A stretch of 38,216 nucleotides of DNA from Candidatus Thermoflexus japonica (lineage in GTDB: Bacteria > Chloroflexota > Anaerolineae > Thermoflexales > Thermoflexaceae). The notes beneath the pieces were generated by a model. That model was not told where the DNA came from, did not search any database, and worked only from the letters and a program-made list of their open reading frames with translations. The DNA lies in the NCBI GenBank assembly GCA_002898735.1, contig BEHY01000024.1, positions 1-38,216 on the forward strand. Reading direction: 5' to 3'. Below are positions 22,931 to 31,601 of this stretch, one piece after another (positions within the stretch are counted from its first letter, which is position 1; each line of letters begins with the position of its first letter). Both the position numbers and the translations under genes were made by a program.

Positions 22931-25633
22931 TCACTTCCGGGCTGGTTTCTGCCTCCAGCCCCGCGCCCATGCCCGGGCCCCCACCCCGAATAGCAGGCTG
23001 ACGGCGGTCGCCGCGACCCCCATCGGCCACGCCCCCGGTCGGTATTCCCAGCGGATCCGATGAACGCCTGCCGGGACCCGGATCGCCTGGAACAACCCGT
23101 TGGCCGGGCGGATGGGAGCTGGCCGTCCATCGACCCACGCCCGCCATCCCCCATCCCAGGATTCCAGCAGCACCAGCCATCCCGCTTCCTCGAAACGGAC
23201 TTCCGCTTCGTGGATCTCCGGTGTGAAGCGGATCCACCGCACCTCCACCGCGCATGGGCGCAGTGCCCCCGGGTCCGCTCGACCGGTTTCCCCTTCGATC
23301 ACCACCATCCGGGCCGGATCGAAGGCGGGGTCGGTCAGGCGATCCATGGCCTCCGCTTCGTTCCGGGCGAACATCGCGGCGCACACGCCGTAAAGGCGCG
23401 GCAGGCTCTTCCGGAACTCGTAGATCTTGATATCCCCGGCGTAGCGCAGGGCGAAGGATCCCCCCGGGCTCAGCACCAGCGCCTGAAACGCGCCGGTCCG
23501 TCCGTCCACCAGGGCGCCGCCCGCCACCTGCCATCCGCCCTGGGCGCAGATCCTGGGATCCGGATGCAGGATCAGATGGCGGATCCGGCGAGGCCCCTCC
23601 CAGCGAACGACGGCGGGCCGCCCGGCTTCCCCCATTTCCACCGGAAACGAGAGGCGCTCCCCTTCGATCGTCCGAAGCTCCACCGTCCCCAGGGCCGTCC
23701 GGGGTGGGAACGGAGACGAGATCCATATGCGCAGCTCGGTGGCCTCAAACGGGGGGAACGGTCCTGCTTCGATGGGCTCCGGCGAGCAGGCGTTCGCCAC
23801 AATGCCCCGATCGTAGAACACGCCCTCGATCCACTCATCCCGCAGGCGATCCATCACGATCCAGCGGATCCCCAGGATCTGCAACCAGCGGGGATCCGGA
23901 AGGGTGGGCAGCGTCTCCCAGAGCCGCCCATCCATCAACAGACGGTCCGGGGGGACGAAGCGACGGATCAGCTCGATATAGCGCCGGAGCGGGAGCACCC
24001 CGCCGTCGTATCCATCCACTGTCGGCAGGCCATAAGCCAGTGGGAGGTTGGCGACCAGGGCTTCTTTGTATTTCGTGGCGATCAGGAACTCCTCGAAGGC
24101 TTCGGGCGGGAGCCGGCCCTCGAAGATGCTCCGCCATTCTCCCAGATCCCCGGGGTCGAAACGCAGATCCACCACGCTCAGGATCCGCCCGGCCCATGGC
24201 CCTTCCTGAGTCAGGAAATCGCGCAGCACCACCGCCGGGAGGCGGGGATCGGACCATGCCTCGGGGGCGGTGAGGCGGTTCAGGGGAAGCCCCCACGCTG
24301 CCCCGGCGAGCTCCGCGGCCCAGAGCCCGAGCCAGAACGCCCGGGGGAGCCGCTTCGATAGAAGGAGCCCGGCGAGGAGAAGGCCCAGCCCGAATGCGAT
24401 CCGGGAGGGATCCACGGGCCCCAGAGGGCCGGTCATTCCGGGCGGGCGGATGGGCGCGGCCGCAAGGGCGAGGCCCATCAGGGCGAGAACCGCCAGGGCC
24501 CAGAGGACCAGCCGTCGACGGGGCAGGCCGGCGAATCCCCGATCGAATCCGGCGCCGATCCCCAGGGCGGCCCCGAAGGCCCAGAGGGCCAGCCAGCGGG
24601 CCGGGACCCGGAAGGCGCGAAGGGGCGGGAGCAGCCCGGTGAGGAGCACATCCAGCGGGTTGTAGGCACCCAGGGCGAAGAACAACCCCACCCCGGCAAC
24701 GAATCCCCAGCGTCCCCAGCCCGGCCGGCCGATCCCCGCGATCAGGGCCAGCAACCCCAGGAGGCCCACATACGCGGTGAACTCGGTGAAGGCCGGAGCC
24801 TCCCGCCCGGGAAGCAGGGAACGGCCGAGCAGCCCGGGCGACAGGGAAAACGAGAGGGCCTCCTTCAGGGGAAGGCCGCCCGCCCGGATGGAGGCCCGGG
24901 TGAGCTGGAAGCTGGGAAGCCACTGGATGGCGCTCAGGCCCACCGCGAGCGCCCCGTCCAGCACCCCGGTTCCCCACGCCCGGACCCATCCCGACAGGCG
25001 GACGCGATCCCCCCGGGGGGGTGCGAAGAAGATCAGGAGGGCCGCCCAGGAGAGCATCACGGTCTGGGCATGGCCGCAGAGGATCTGCATCGCTCCCGCC
25101 AGCCCCACGCCCGCGGGCCGGCCCGTCGCCCATGCCCACCCGATCCACGGCAGCCAGGCCAGCGCCTGGAACTGGTTGATGTGCTCCGCCTGGGCGAGGA
25201 AGTAGCCCCCCAGGGCGTAGGCAGCCGCAGCGGCTACGGATCCGCCGGTTCGATAACCCAGTCGGCGGGCCAGCCCGAGCATCCCCCACGCAGCCCAGAG
25301 GGCGTGGAGAAGTATGGAAACCTTCAAAGCGGCAGGAACCGGCAGCCATGAGAGCAGCCGGTTCGGCGGATAGAAGAAGCCGACCTGGGGATTGGCCAGA
25401 AAAGGGACCCCTGCGAAGAGATCCGGATTCCACAAGGGCAGGCGGCCTTCCCGCGTCGCCCGCGCAGCGGCTTCCCAGTAAGGGTAGAAATAGAGGGCGA
25501 CATCCCCTCGCATCAGGATGCCGGGGGAAAACGCCAGGGGAAACAGGGCCAGGAGCACGAGCCCGGAGGTTAGCAGGAAAGGACCTGCTCGGATAAGCCA
25601 TCGGAGCGATCGGATATCGTGGGCCGTTCGCAC
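22931..25633 (-). CDS. YfhO-family multi-spanning membrane protein
   Basis: 900 residues. The N-terminal half holds about 12-13 membrane helices with the family pattern RGDVALYFYPYWEAAARATREGRLPLWNPDLFAGVPFLANPQVGFFYPPNRLLSWLP. Large extracytoplasmic segments follow, and a last helix lies near the C-terminus. YfhO proteins resemble GT-C glycosyltransferases, which use polyprenyl-phosphate sugars on the outer face of the membrane. YfhO in Bacillus has been tied to lipoteichoic acid glycosylation. The GTG at 25633 lies one base past the stop of the VTT gene, with GGGGGG about eight bases upstream, so the two are coupled. With the nucleotide-sugar dehydrogenase it forms a cell-envelope sugar set. 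The donor and acceptor cannot be named. Confidence 0.85.
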   Translation of the reverse strand: MRTAHDIRSLRWLIRAGPFLLTSGLVLLALFPLAFSPGILMRGDVALYFYPYWEAAARATREGRLPLWNPDLFAGVPFLANPQVGFFYPPNRLLSWLPVPAALKVSILLHALWAAWGMLGLARRLGYRTGGSVAAAAAYALGGYFLAQAEHINQFQALAWLPWIGWAWATGRPAGVGLAGAMQILCGHAQTVMLSWAALLIFFAPPRGDRVRLSGWVRAWGTGVLDGALAVGLSAIQWLPSFQLTRASIRAGGLPLKEALSFSLSPGLLGRSLLPGREAPAFTEFTAYVGLLGLLALIAGIGRPGWGRWGFVAGVGLFFALGAYNPLDVLLTGLLPPLRAFRVPARWLALWAFGAALGIGAGFDRGFAGLPRRRLVLWALAVLALMGLALAAAPIRPPGMTGPLGPVDPSRIAFGLGLLLAGLLLSKRLPRAFWLGLWAAELAGAAWGLPLNRLTAPEAWSDPRLPAVVLRDFLTQEGPWAGRILSVVDLRFDPGDLGEWRSIFEGRLPPEAFEEFLIATKYKEALVANLPLAYGLPTVDGYDGGVLPLRRYIELIRRFVPPDRLLMDGRLWETLPTLPDPRWLQILGIRWIVMDRLRDEWIEGVFYDRGIVANACSPEPIEAGPFPPFEATELRIWISSPFPPRTALGTVELRTIEGERLSFPVEMGEAGRPAVVRWEGPRRIRHLILHPDPRICAQGGWQVAGGALVDGRTGAFQALVLSPGGSFALRYAGDIKIYEFRKSLPRLYGVCAAMFARNEAEAMDRLTDPAFDPARMVVIEGETGRADPGALRPCAVEVRWIRFTPEIHEAEVRFEEAGWLVLLESWDGGWRAWVDGRPAPIRPANGLFQAIRVPAGVHRIRWEYRPGAWPMGVAATAVSLLFGVGARAWARGWRQKPARK

Positions 25634-25636
25634 CCC

Positions 25637-26215
25637 CTACATCCCCCCGAACCATCGCTGTAACAATTCGATCCCGTAGAATCCTGCCCAGGCGGCGATC
25701 AGGTTCTTGAGGATCTTCCCGGCTGCGCATGGGAGGAGAAAATAGAGCAAAGGCATGCGGGTGGAGCCAGCGATGATCCCGGCGACGTCGAAGAGCGGGT
25801 TCGGGACCAGGGCGAGGATGAAGATCACCCAGGGGCCGAAGCGGCGCATCCAGCGGGCCAGCTGCTCATAGCGCGGCAAATCGTCGACCAGGGTCTGGCC
25901 GCTATAGCCGGCAAGATACCCGCTCAATTCCCCGACCGCCTGGCCCAGCCCGGCCACGATCCCCACGATCCACGGGTTGAACATCCCGCCGGCCAGCGTG
26001 GTCACCGCCAGGCCGGGCAGCGGGAGGATCAGCGTGGCGTTGGTCAAAGCGCTGATCAGGAAGATGGCCGGGTAGCCGAAGCGCGCCCACTCCTGAAAAC
26101 GATCCCGATAGCGCAGGGTGAACCAGACCGCGCCGATCAGGATGATCACCACGGCGATGCGCGCGGCCCACAATCGTCCCCTGGAAACAGTTGCGGTTGC
26201 ACGTGATGTCTCCAT
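25637..26215 (-). CDS. VTT/DedA-type membrane protein (TVP38/TMEM64 family)
   Basis: 192 residues with about five hydrophobic segments. The signature GLGQAVGELSGYLAGYSG lies in the middle and NPLFDVAGIIAGSTRMPLLYFLLPCAAGKILKN follows, both typical for the VTT domain. Members are now linked to lipid scrambling, including undecaprenyl-phosphate recycling across the membrane (DedA and related families). That would fit its place between a nucleotide-sugar dehydrogenase and a GT-C-like protein that needs polyprenyl carriers. The functional link is inference from position. It starts six bases after the dehydrogenase stop and ends three bases before the next start, so it sits inside a tight operon. 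Confidence 0.85.
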   Translation of the reverse strand: METSRATATVSRGRLWAARIAVVIILIGAVWFTLRYRDRFQEWARFGYPAIFLISALTNATLILPLPGLAVTTLAGGMFNPWIVGIVAGLGQAVGELSGYLAGYSGQTLVDDLPRYEQLARWMRRFGPWVIFILALVPNPLFDVAGIIAGSTRMPLLYFLLPCAAGKILKNLIAAWAGFYGIELLQRWFGGM

Positions 26216-26221
26216 AGAGCT

Positions 26222-27580
26222 TCATCCCTCCAGCGATCCCGGCGGGTCCGACGGAAGGCTTCCTTCTGGCATCGGGGCGCCGAGGCGGACGACGATGGCG
26301 GAGCGCGGAGGGATGCCTGCGGTGGCATTGCACGTGTCCACCACCAGCCGGGCGGTTCGCACCACCCGCTCATAATCCACTGCCCGGTGTCCGGTGGCGA
26401 TGACCACCACGTCTGTCCACTGCAGCCATCCTTCCTCCAGCGGCACAGACTCCAGCTCCCTTTCCTCCTGCCGGAACACATTTCCCCCCACCCGAAACCG
26501 CGGCACATAGGGGTCGTGATAGACCACTTCCGCCCCCCGTTCCAGCAACAGCTCGATGATCCGCCCCGCCGGGCTGTTGCGCGCATCGTCCACCTCCCGT
26601 TTGAAGGCCACTCCCAGCACCAGCACCCGAGCCCCCCGCAATCCTCGCCCTCCATACCGATCCAGCGCCTCCTCCACTTTATGCACCACGTGGAATGGCA
26701 TCGCCTGGTTCACTTCCGCGGCCAGCTCGATGAACTTCGTGTAAAAGTCATACTCCCGCGCTTTCCACGATAGGTAATAGGGATCCACAGGGATGCAATG
26801 CCCCCCCACCCCTGGCCCCGGATAGAAAGCCATAAAGCCGAAGGGCTTGGTCTTCGCGGCCTCGATCACCTCCCAGATGTCGATCCCCATCCGCTCGCAC
26901 AGCAGCGCCAGCTCGTTCACCAGGGCGATGTTCACGCTCCGGAAGATGTTCTCCAGCAGCTTGCTCATCTCCGCCACCCGCGGCGACGACACCGGGTGTA
27001 CCGGCGCCCCCAGCCGCCTCAGCAGCGCGGCCGCCCGCGCCGTGCTCCGGGGCGTCACCCCCCCCACCACCTTCGGCGTGTTCCGCACCGTCCACTCCCG
27101 GTTCCCCGGATCGATGCGCTCTGGAGAGAAGGCCAGGTCGAAATCCTCCCCCGCCCGCAGCCCGCTCCGCTCCAGGATCGGCCGCACCACCTCCTCCGTG
27201 GTCCCCGGGTAGGTGGTGCTCTGCAGGATCACCAGATGCCCCCGCCGTAGATGGGGCGCGATCCCTTCCGCTGCCGCCTTCACATACGAAAGGTCCGGCG
27301 CCCGCATCGCGTCATAGGGCGTGGGCACGCAGATGAACATCGCCTCCACCGCCCGGAGCTCGCCGTAATCCGTGGTCGCCCGGAACCGTCCCGCTTTCCG
27401 AACCGCCTGGAGGGCCTCCGAAGGGATATCCCGGATAGGGCTGCGCCCGGCCATCAGGAGCGCCACCTTCTCCGCGTCCACATCCACCCCCACCACCTCG
27501 CAGCCGACCTCGGCGAAGGCCACCGCCAGCGGCAGCCCCACATATCCCAGCCCGATCACCCCCACCCGATCATCCGCCAT
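26222..27580 (-). CDS. Nucleotide-sugar 6-dehydrogenase (UDP-N-acetylglucosamine/mannosamine dehydrogenase type)
   Basis: 452 residues. An N-terminal Rossmann fold (GVIGLGYVGLPLAVAFAEVG), the segment CVPTPYD, FSPERIDPG, the central domain with KLLENIFRSVNIALVNELA, and the catalytic Cys C262 in GPGVGGHCIPVDPYYLSWKA are all present. The C-terminal domain has VLGVAFKREVDDARNSPA and HDPYVP. The enzyme oxidises the C6 alcohol of a UDP-sugar to a uronate with two NAD+. The GGHCIPVDPYYL form favours UDP-HexNAc rather than UDP-glucose substrates, though specificity is not certain. It starts the envelope run with the VTT and YfhO-like genes, 131 bases after HisRS. Confidence 0.92.
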   Translation of the reverse strand: MADDRVGVIGLGYVGLPLAVAFAEVGCEVVGVDVDAEKVALLMAGRSPIRDIPSEALQAVRKAGRFRATTDYGELRAVEAMFICVPTPYDAMRAPDLSYVKAAAEGIAPHLRRGHLVILQSTTYPGTTEEVVRPILERSGLRAGEDFDLAFSPERIDPGNREWTVRNTPKVVGGVTPRSTARAAALLRRLGAPVHPVSSPRVAEMSKLLENIFRSVNIALVNELALLCERMGIDIWEVIEAAKTKPFGFMAFYPGPGVGGHCIPVDPYYLSWKAREYDFYTKFIELAAEVNQAMPFHVVHKVEEALDRYGGRGLRGARVLVLGVAFKREVDDARNSPAGRIIELLLERGAEVVYHDPYVPRFRVGGNVFRQEERELESVPLEEGWLQWTDVVVIATGHRAVDYERVVRTARLVVDTCNATAGIPPRSAIVVRLGAPMPEGSLPSDPPGSLEG

Positions 27581-27711
27581 CCGCGATCCTCCTTCATGGG
27601 TTGCGCGATGGAGCTCCCTGGAGGCTTCTGGGGCCGGCCCGGCCCCCAGGAACTTTTTCCTGCCCTGTGGCCCTTTAGGCTGCGGAGAGGAAGGAGCGTA
27701 TTCCCCCTGGA

Positions 27712-29049
27712 TTATGCCTCAGGGGGGCCTGCGCCCAGGGCCTGTCGGATCCAGCGCGCGGCCTCTTCGGGGGGCAGGCTTCGCTGCTCCCCGCTCCGCA
27801 TGTCCCGAACGGTGACCATACCCTGTGCCTCCTCATCCGGCCCAAGGATAGCGACGAAGGGGATGCCTTTCTGGTGGGCGTAGCGCAGCTGGGCCTCCAG
27901 GCGGCGGGGTTCGAAATAGAACATGGTGTGAAGCCCCGCCTGCCGGAAGATCCGGGCGAGGGCGATCGAAGCGCCCATCCGGGGCTCATCAAACACCGTC
28001 ACCAGCACCTGGACCGGCGTGCGGGGCAGATCCGGCGGGGCCATCCCCAGCTCCTGGATCACATCGATGATCCGCTCGATCCCGAAGCTGGTCCCGGTCA
28101 TAGGGACGCTCTGTTTGGCGAACAGACCCACCAGGCCATCGTAACGGCCGCCGCCGGTGATGGAGCCGATCTTCGGCTCGGTGACCACCGTCTCGAAGAT
28201 GGGGCCGGTGTAGTATTCCAGGCCCCGCACCATGGTGAAGGAGATCCGATAGCGCTCCGGGGCTACGCCCATCTCATCCAGGAACCGCAGCAGCGTCCGG
28301 AGCTCCTGAATCCCTTCCAGGCCCTCCGGGATCTCCGCCGCCTGCATCCGACGGGCCAGCTCTTCCAGCAGGTCGGCGTTCTCTCCCTCGATGCGCAACA
28401 GCTCCAGCATGCGATCGATGACCGCCTCCGGGATCCCGTAGCGGCGCATCTCCTCGCGGACGCCCTCCAGGCCGAGGCGTTCGAACTTGTCGATGGCCCG
28501 GTAGAGGCTCCCCAGCAGGGCCTCCGGGACCCCCGAATAGCGGCCGAGGCCGGCCAGCAGCTTGCGGTCGTTGAGCAGGATGACGAAGTTGCGGAACCCC
28601 AGGCGGGTGAGGGCCTCGTCGATCAGGGCGATGATCTCGGCGTCGGCGGCCATAGAGGACGTGCCCACGATATCGGCGTCACACTGATAGAACTCCCGGT
28701 AACGCCCCTTCTGCGGCCGCTCCGCCCGCCAGACAGGGGCGATCTGATACCGCTTGAAGGGGCGGGGGAGGTTCGGATACATGGCCACTACCCGGGCCAG
28801 GGGGACCGAGAGATCGTAGCGCAGGCTGAGCTCCTCCTTGCCCTCCCGATGACGGGCATCATAGATCAACTTCTCAGCGTCCGGCCCGTATTTGCCCATC
28901 AGGGTCTCCCTCAGCTCCAGGGCCGGCGTCTGGAGCGGCTCGAAGCCATAAGCCTCGAAGATCTCCTCGAAGGTGCGGATCACATACCGGCGTAGCATCA
29001 TCTGATCGGGAAGGATATCCCGCATCCCACGGGGCAGACGGGGTTCCAT
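27712..29049 (-). CDS. hisS: Histidyl-tRNA synthetase
   Basis: About 445 residues. Class II aminoacyl-tRNA synthetase features are present in order: LPRGMRDILP, the motif 2 region FKRYQIAPVWRAERPQKGRYREFYQCDADIVG, the histidine-specific signature RGLEYYTGPIFE, motif 3 in TSFGIERI, and a C-terminal anticodon-binding domain from about residue 330. It charges tRNA-His. I place the start at 29049 because AAGGAG stands six bases upstream. An earlier in-frame ATG at 29067 lacks a good site. A minus-strand TATAAT at 29093-29088 gives a short leader. Confidence 0.95.
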   Translation of the reverse strand: MEPRLPRGMRDILPDQMMLRRYVIRTFEEIFEAYGFEPLQTPALELRETLMGKYGPDAEKLIYDARHREGKEELSLRYDLSVPLARVVAMYPNLPRPFKRYQIAPVWRAERPQKGRYREFYQCDADIVGTSSMAADAEIIALIDEALTRLGFRNFVILLNDRKLLAGLGRYSGVPEALLGSLYRAIDKFERLGLEGVREEMRRYGIPEAVIDRMLELLRIEGENADLLEELARRMQAAEIPEGLEGIQELRTLLRFLDEMGVAPERYRISFTMVRGLEYYTGPIFETVVTEPKIGSITGGGRYDGLVGLFAKQSVPMTGTSFGIERIIDVIQELGMAPPDLPRTPVQVLVTVFDEPRMGASIALARIFRQAGLHTMFYFEPRRLEAQLRYAHQKGIPFVAILGPDEEAQGMVTVRDMRSGEQRSLPPEEAARWIRQALGAGPPEA

Positions 29050-29087
29050 CTCGGCTCCTTCGGGCATGGGATTTCCGCATTACATCC

Positions 29088-29093
29088 CATTAT
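29088..29093 (-). promoter_or_regulatory. -10 box of hisS
   Basis: TATAAT on the minus strand, about 40 bases before the start codon. Because CATTATAATG is symmetric, a -10 can be read on the plus strand as well. No clear -35 box on either strand. Confidence 0.45.
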
Positions 29094-29230
29094 AATGAGG
29101 TGAGGATGTGCGCGGAGGCCCGGCGGTCTCTTGCTCATCCCAGCAGATCCCGCGCCCGCAACGCTTGGGGAGGGCGAAAAGGATCCGCGCTCAGGCTTTC
29201 ACCGGGCGCTCCTATAAGCGGTCGCTTTCA

Positions 29231-29867
29231 GGGCAGTGCACTCCAAGAGTTTTTGGAGTGCGGCCCCTGGGGGCCGCTTTCGGAGTGCTCTCTCATCTAT
29301 CATCGTGTGCCAAGGCAGAGCGGTGCCAAGGCACCGCACTCCAAGAGTTTTGGAGTGCGGCCCCTGGGGGCCGCTTTCGGAGTGCTCATCTTCGCGTATT
29401 TCAGTCGGCGGTGCCAGGGCAGAGCGGGGCCAAGGCACCGCACTCCAAGAGTTTTTGGAGTGCGGCCCCTGGGGGCCGCTTTCGGAGTGCTCATCCTCGC
29501 GTATTTCAGTCGGCGGTGCCAGGGCAGAGCGGGGCCAGGGCACTCCAAGAGCCAGGGCAGAGCGGGGCCAAGGCACCGCACTCCAAGAGTTTTTGGAGTG
29601 CGGCCCCTGGGGGCCGCTTTCGGAGTGCTCATCCTCGCGTATTTCAGTCGGCGGTGCCAGGGCAGAGCGGGGCCAGGGCACTCCAAGAGCCAGGGCAGAG
29701 CGGGGCCAAGGCACCGCACTCCAAGAGTTTTTGGAGTGCGGCCCCTGGGGGCCGCTTTCGGAGTGCTCATCCTCGCGTATTTCAGTCGGCGGTGCCAGGG
29801 CAGAGCGGGGCCAAGGCGCTCCAAGAGCCAAGGCAGAGCGGTGCCAAGGCACCGCACTCCAAGAGGA
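29231..29867. repeat. Tandem array of hairpin-rich repeats, five copies
   Basis: Five copies of a unit are spaced 97, 105, 138 and 138 bases apart (GGAGTGCGG anchor at 29255, 29352, 29457, 29595 and 29733). The 138-base copies equal the 105-base form plus a 33-base insertion, and the units 29457-29594 and 29595-29732 are identical. Each unit has two adjoining palindromes: CCGCACTCCAA paired with TTGGAGTGCGG, and GCGGCCCC paired with GGGGCCGC. A shared GGCAGAGCGGnGCCAAGGCACCG segment joins the units. The array fills most of the space between hisS and the sulfur-carrier gene and ends directly before that gene's ribosome binding site. There are no unique spacers. It resembles a dispersed REP-like family that has amplified locally. 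Confidence 0.9.
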
Positions 29868-29879
29868 GCAGGAGGGAGG

Positions 29880-30077
29880 ATGGTCCGCCTGATCTACCGC
29901 AACCAGGTTTTTGAGGTGCCGGCTGGCCTGACCGTCCGGGAGGCCATGAAACAGGTGGGCCTGAACCCGGAGATCACGCTGGCCGTGCGGGAAGGCAAGT
30001 TGCTCCATGAAAACACCATCCTGCAGGATGGCGACGAGGTCAAGCTGATCGCGGTGATCTCCGGGGGCGAGGCCTGA
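29880..30077 (+). CDS. Small ubiquitin-like sulfur carrier (ThiS/MoaD family) ending in GGEA
   Basis: 65 residues with the beta-grasp pattern IYRNQVFEVPAGLTVREAMKQVGLNPEITLAVREGKLLHENTILQDGDEVKLIAVISGG, then Glu-Ala before the stop. In ThiS, MoaD and related carriers the C-terminal diglycine is adenylated and loaded with sulfur. Here two residues follow the diglycine, so either a peptidase must trim it or it is not a working carrier. No thiamin, molybdopterin or E1-like gene is adjacent, so the pathway is unknown. The frame runs open backwards through the repeat array, but GGAGGGAGG just before the ATG at 29880 and the domain boundary fix the start. Confidence 0.85.
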   Translation: MVRLIYRNQVFEVPAGLTVREAMKQVGLNPEITLAVREGKLLHENTILQDGDEVKLIAVISGGEA

Positions 30078-30139
30078 GGGAGCCCTCGTCGACCTGGAAT
30101 GGCCCTGCCCCATCCCATCCATTGGATCGGGGGGCACCC

Positions 30140-30724
30140 ATGCTGGCGGTCTTATTCACGGCTTATTGGTTGGGATCGATTCCAACTGCGTATCTGGTGG
30201 CCCGGCAGGTGGCCGGGCTGGACATCCGGACGGTGGGGGACGGGAATCCCGGGGCGCGCAATGTGTGGCTGCACCTGGGCTGGCGCTGGGGGGTCATCGT
30301 GGCGGTCCTGGATATGCTCAAGGGCTACGCGGCGGTGCGCTGGGCCCAGGCGATGGGTTTCGCGGAGCCCTACGCGTTCCTGGCCGGCATGGTCGCCGTG
30401 CTGGGCCATGATACTTCCCCCTTCCTCCGTTTCCGTGGCGGCCAGGGGATGGCTACCACCCTGGGGGTCATGCTCGCCCTGATGCCGTGGGAGACCCTGT
30501 TCGCCATCGCGGTGTTCCTGCTGGCCTATCGTCTGACCCATCGCTGGGATGAAAGCCTCTTTGTGGGGATGATCTGGCTGCCGTTGCTGCCGTTGCTCCT
30601 GGGGCGAGAGCTCCGTTACGTCCTTTACCCGGTCGCCCTGTTGCCCACCGTTGGCGTCAAGAAGCTGATCGATCAGATCCGGCGATCAGGTCGGGCCCTC
30701 CACGGGCTATGGCCACATCGGTAA
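30140..30724 (+). CDS. plsY: Glycerol-3-phosphate acyltransferase PlsY
   Basis: 194 residues and about five or six membrane helices. Family motifs are visible: GSIPTAYLVARQVAGLDIRTVGDGNPGARNVW (the phosphate-binding GSGNxGATN-like part reads GDGNPGARN) and GHDTSPFLRFRGGQGMATTLGVML. PlsY transfers an acyl group from acyl-phosphate to sn-glycerol 3-phosphate, the first step of phospholipid synthesis. The motif changes (D for S, R for T, Q for K) are notable and might mark a divergent PlsY-like enzyme. GGGGGG stands six bases before the ATG at 30140, which I prefer to an upstream TTG at 30122. It follows the sulfur-carrier gene by 62 bases, probably one transcript. Confidence 0.85.
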   Translation: MLAVLFTAYWLGSIPTAYLVARQVAGLDIRTVGDGNPGARNVWLHLGWRWGVIVAVLDMLKGYAAVRWAQAMGFAEPYAFLAGMVAVLGHDTSPFLRFRGGQGMATTLGVMLALMPWETLFAIAVFLLAYRLTHRWDESLFVGMIWLPLLPLLLGRELRYVLYPVALLPTVGVKKLIDQIRRSGRALHGLWPHR

Positions 30725-30862
30725 CCGGGAAGCTGGCAGGCCCGCCAGGCACTCCGCGGGATGAGGGGGTTTCCTGATCCCCTTTTCAAAACAGGGCGCG
30801 CCCCTGGAACGCCATTCCGATCAGGAAGCGCGCAGGCTCCTCGCTTCGCACAGGAGAGGATG

Positions 30863-31432
30863 ATGGAAACCGTCGGGGCGGTTCTATCCGCTTTCGGGCT
30901 GGCGGCCGCCGCTGGCCTGAACGCCTATATCCCGGTGCTGGTGGTGGCGCTGCTGGCCCGCTTCACCGACACGATCCATCTGGCGCCGCCTTACGACGCG
31001 CTGACGCACCCCGCCATCATCGGCCTGCTGTTCCTTCTAACGCTCGTCGAGTTCCTCGCTGATAAAATTCCCGCCGTCGATGCCATCAACGATGGGATTC
31101 AGACCTTCGTCCGGCCGGCCGCAGGGGCCATCCTGTTCGGCGCCCAGACCGGCGCCATTCGGGAAATCCATCCGGTCCTGGCGATGGCCTGCGGCTTGCT
31201 GATCGCAGGCGGGGTTCACGGCCTCAAAGCCACCCTGCGCCGGGTGCTCCAGGCAGGAGCACCGCCGCTGGCGCCCGTCACCACACCGGCCCTCAGCGTG
31301 CTGGAGGATATGGCTTCGCTGAGCCTCAGCCTCCTCGCCGTTCTCGCCGCATGGCTTATCCTGGCGCTGGGGATGGTCCTCGGGGTCTGGGGATGGCGGC
31401 GGGCGCGCAGGGCGCGGGCTCGATCGGCGTAG
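30863..31432 (+). CDS. DUF4126-like integral membrane protein
   Basis: 189 residues with four or five hydrophobic segments. The opening GAVLSAFGLAAAAGLNAYIPVLVVALLARF and the later LVEFLADKIPAVDAINDGIQTFVRPAAGAILFG match the DUF4126 pattern of uncharacterised bacterial membrane proteins. The function is unknown. Two ATG codons stand side by side at 30860 and 30863. AGGAG at 30852-30856 gives better spacing to the second, so I use 30863. It lies 138 bases after plsY and 169 bases before the UPF0182 gene. Confidence 0.8.
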   Translation: METVGAVLSAFGLAAAAGLNAYIPVLVVALLARFTDTIHLAPPYDALTHPAIIGLLFLLTLVEFLADKIPAVDAINDGIQTFVRPAAGAILFGAQTGAIREIHPVLAMACGLLIAGGVHGLKATLRRVLQAGAPPLAPVTTPALSVLEDMASLSLSLLAVLAAWLILALGMVLGVWGWRRARRARARSA

Positions 31433-31601
31433 AGGCCGCTGCGGGCCATGAGGGCCCGTTCTCTTCCTGCGCCCGCTCCTTACGGACGCTCTCCTTCGCT
31501 ATGCGCCCGACTGCGATATGGTCGGATGGGCTGCCTGTTCCTGGGGTTAACGCTTTTCAACCGGCGTTCTCTGGAGTCCGATCCAGGACCTGGAGGTGAA
31601 A

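Noticed and set aside
29231..29780. Rho-independent terminators within each repeat unit
   Set aside because: The stems are strong, but only TTTC follows the second stem, and the T run of the first is inside its own loop.
29231..29867. CRISPR array
   Set aside because: The whole 97-138-base unit is repeated, there are no unique spacers of constant length, and no cas genes are nearby.
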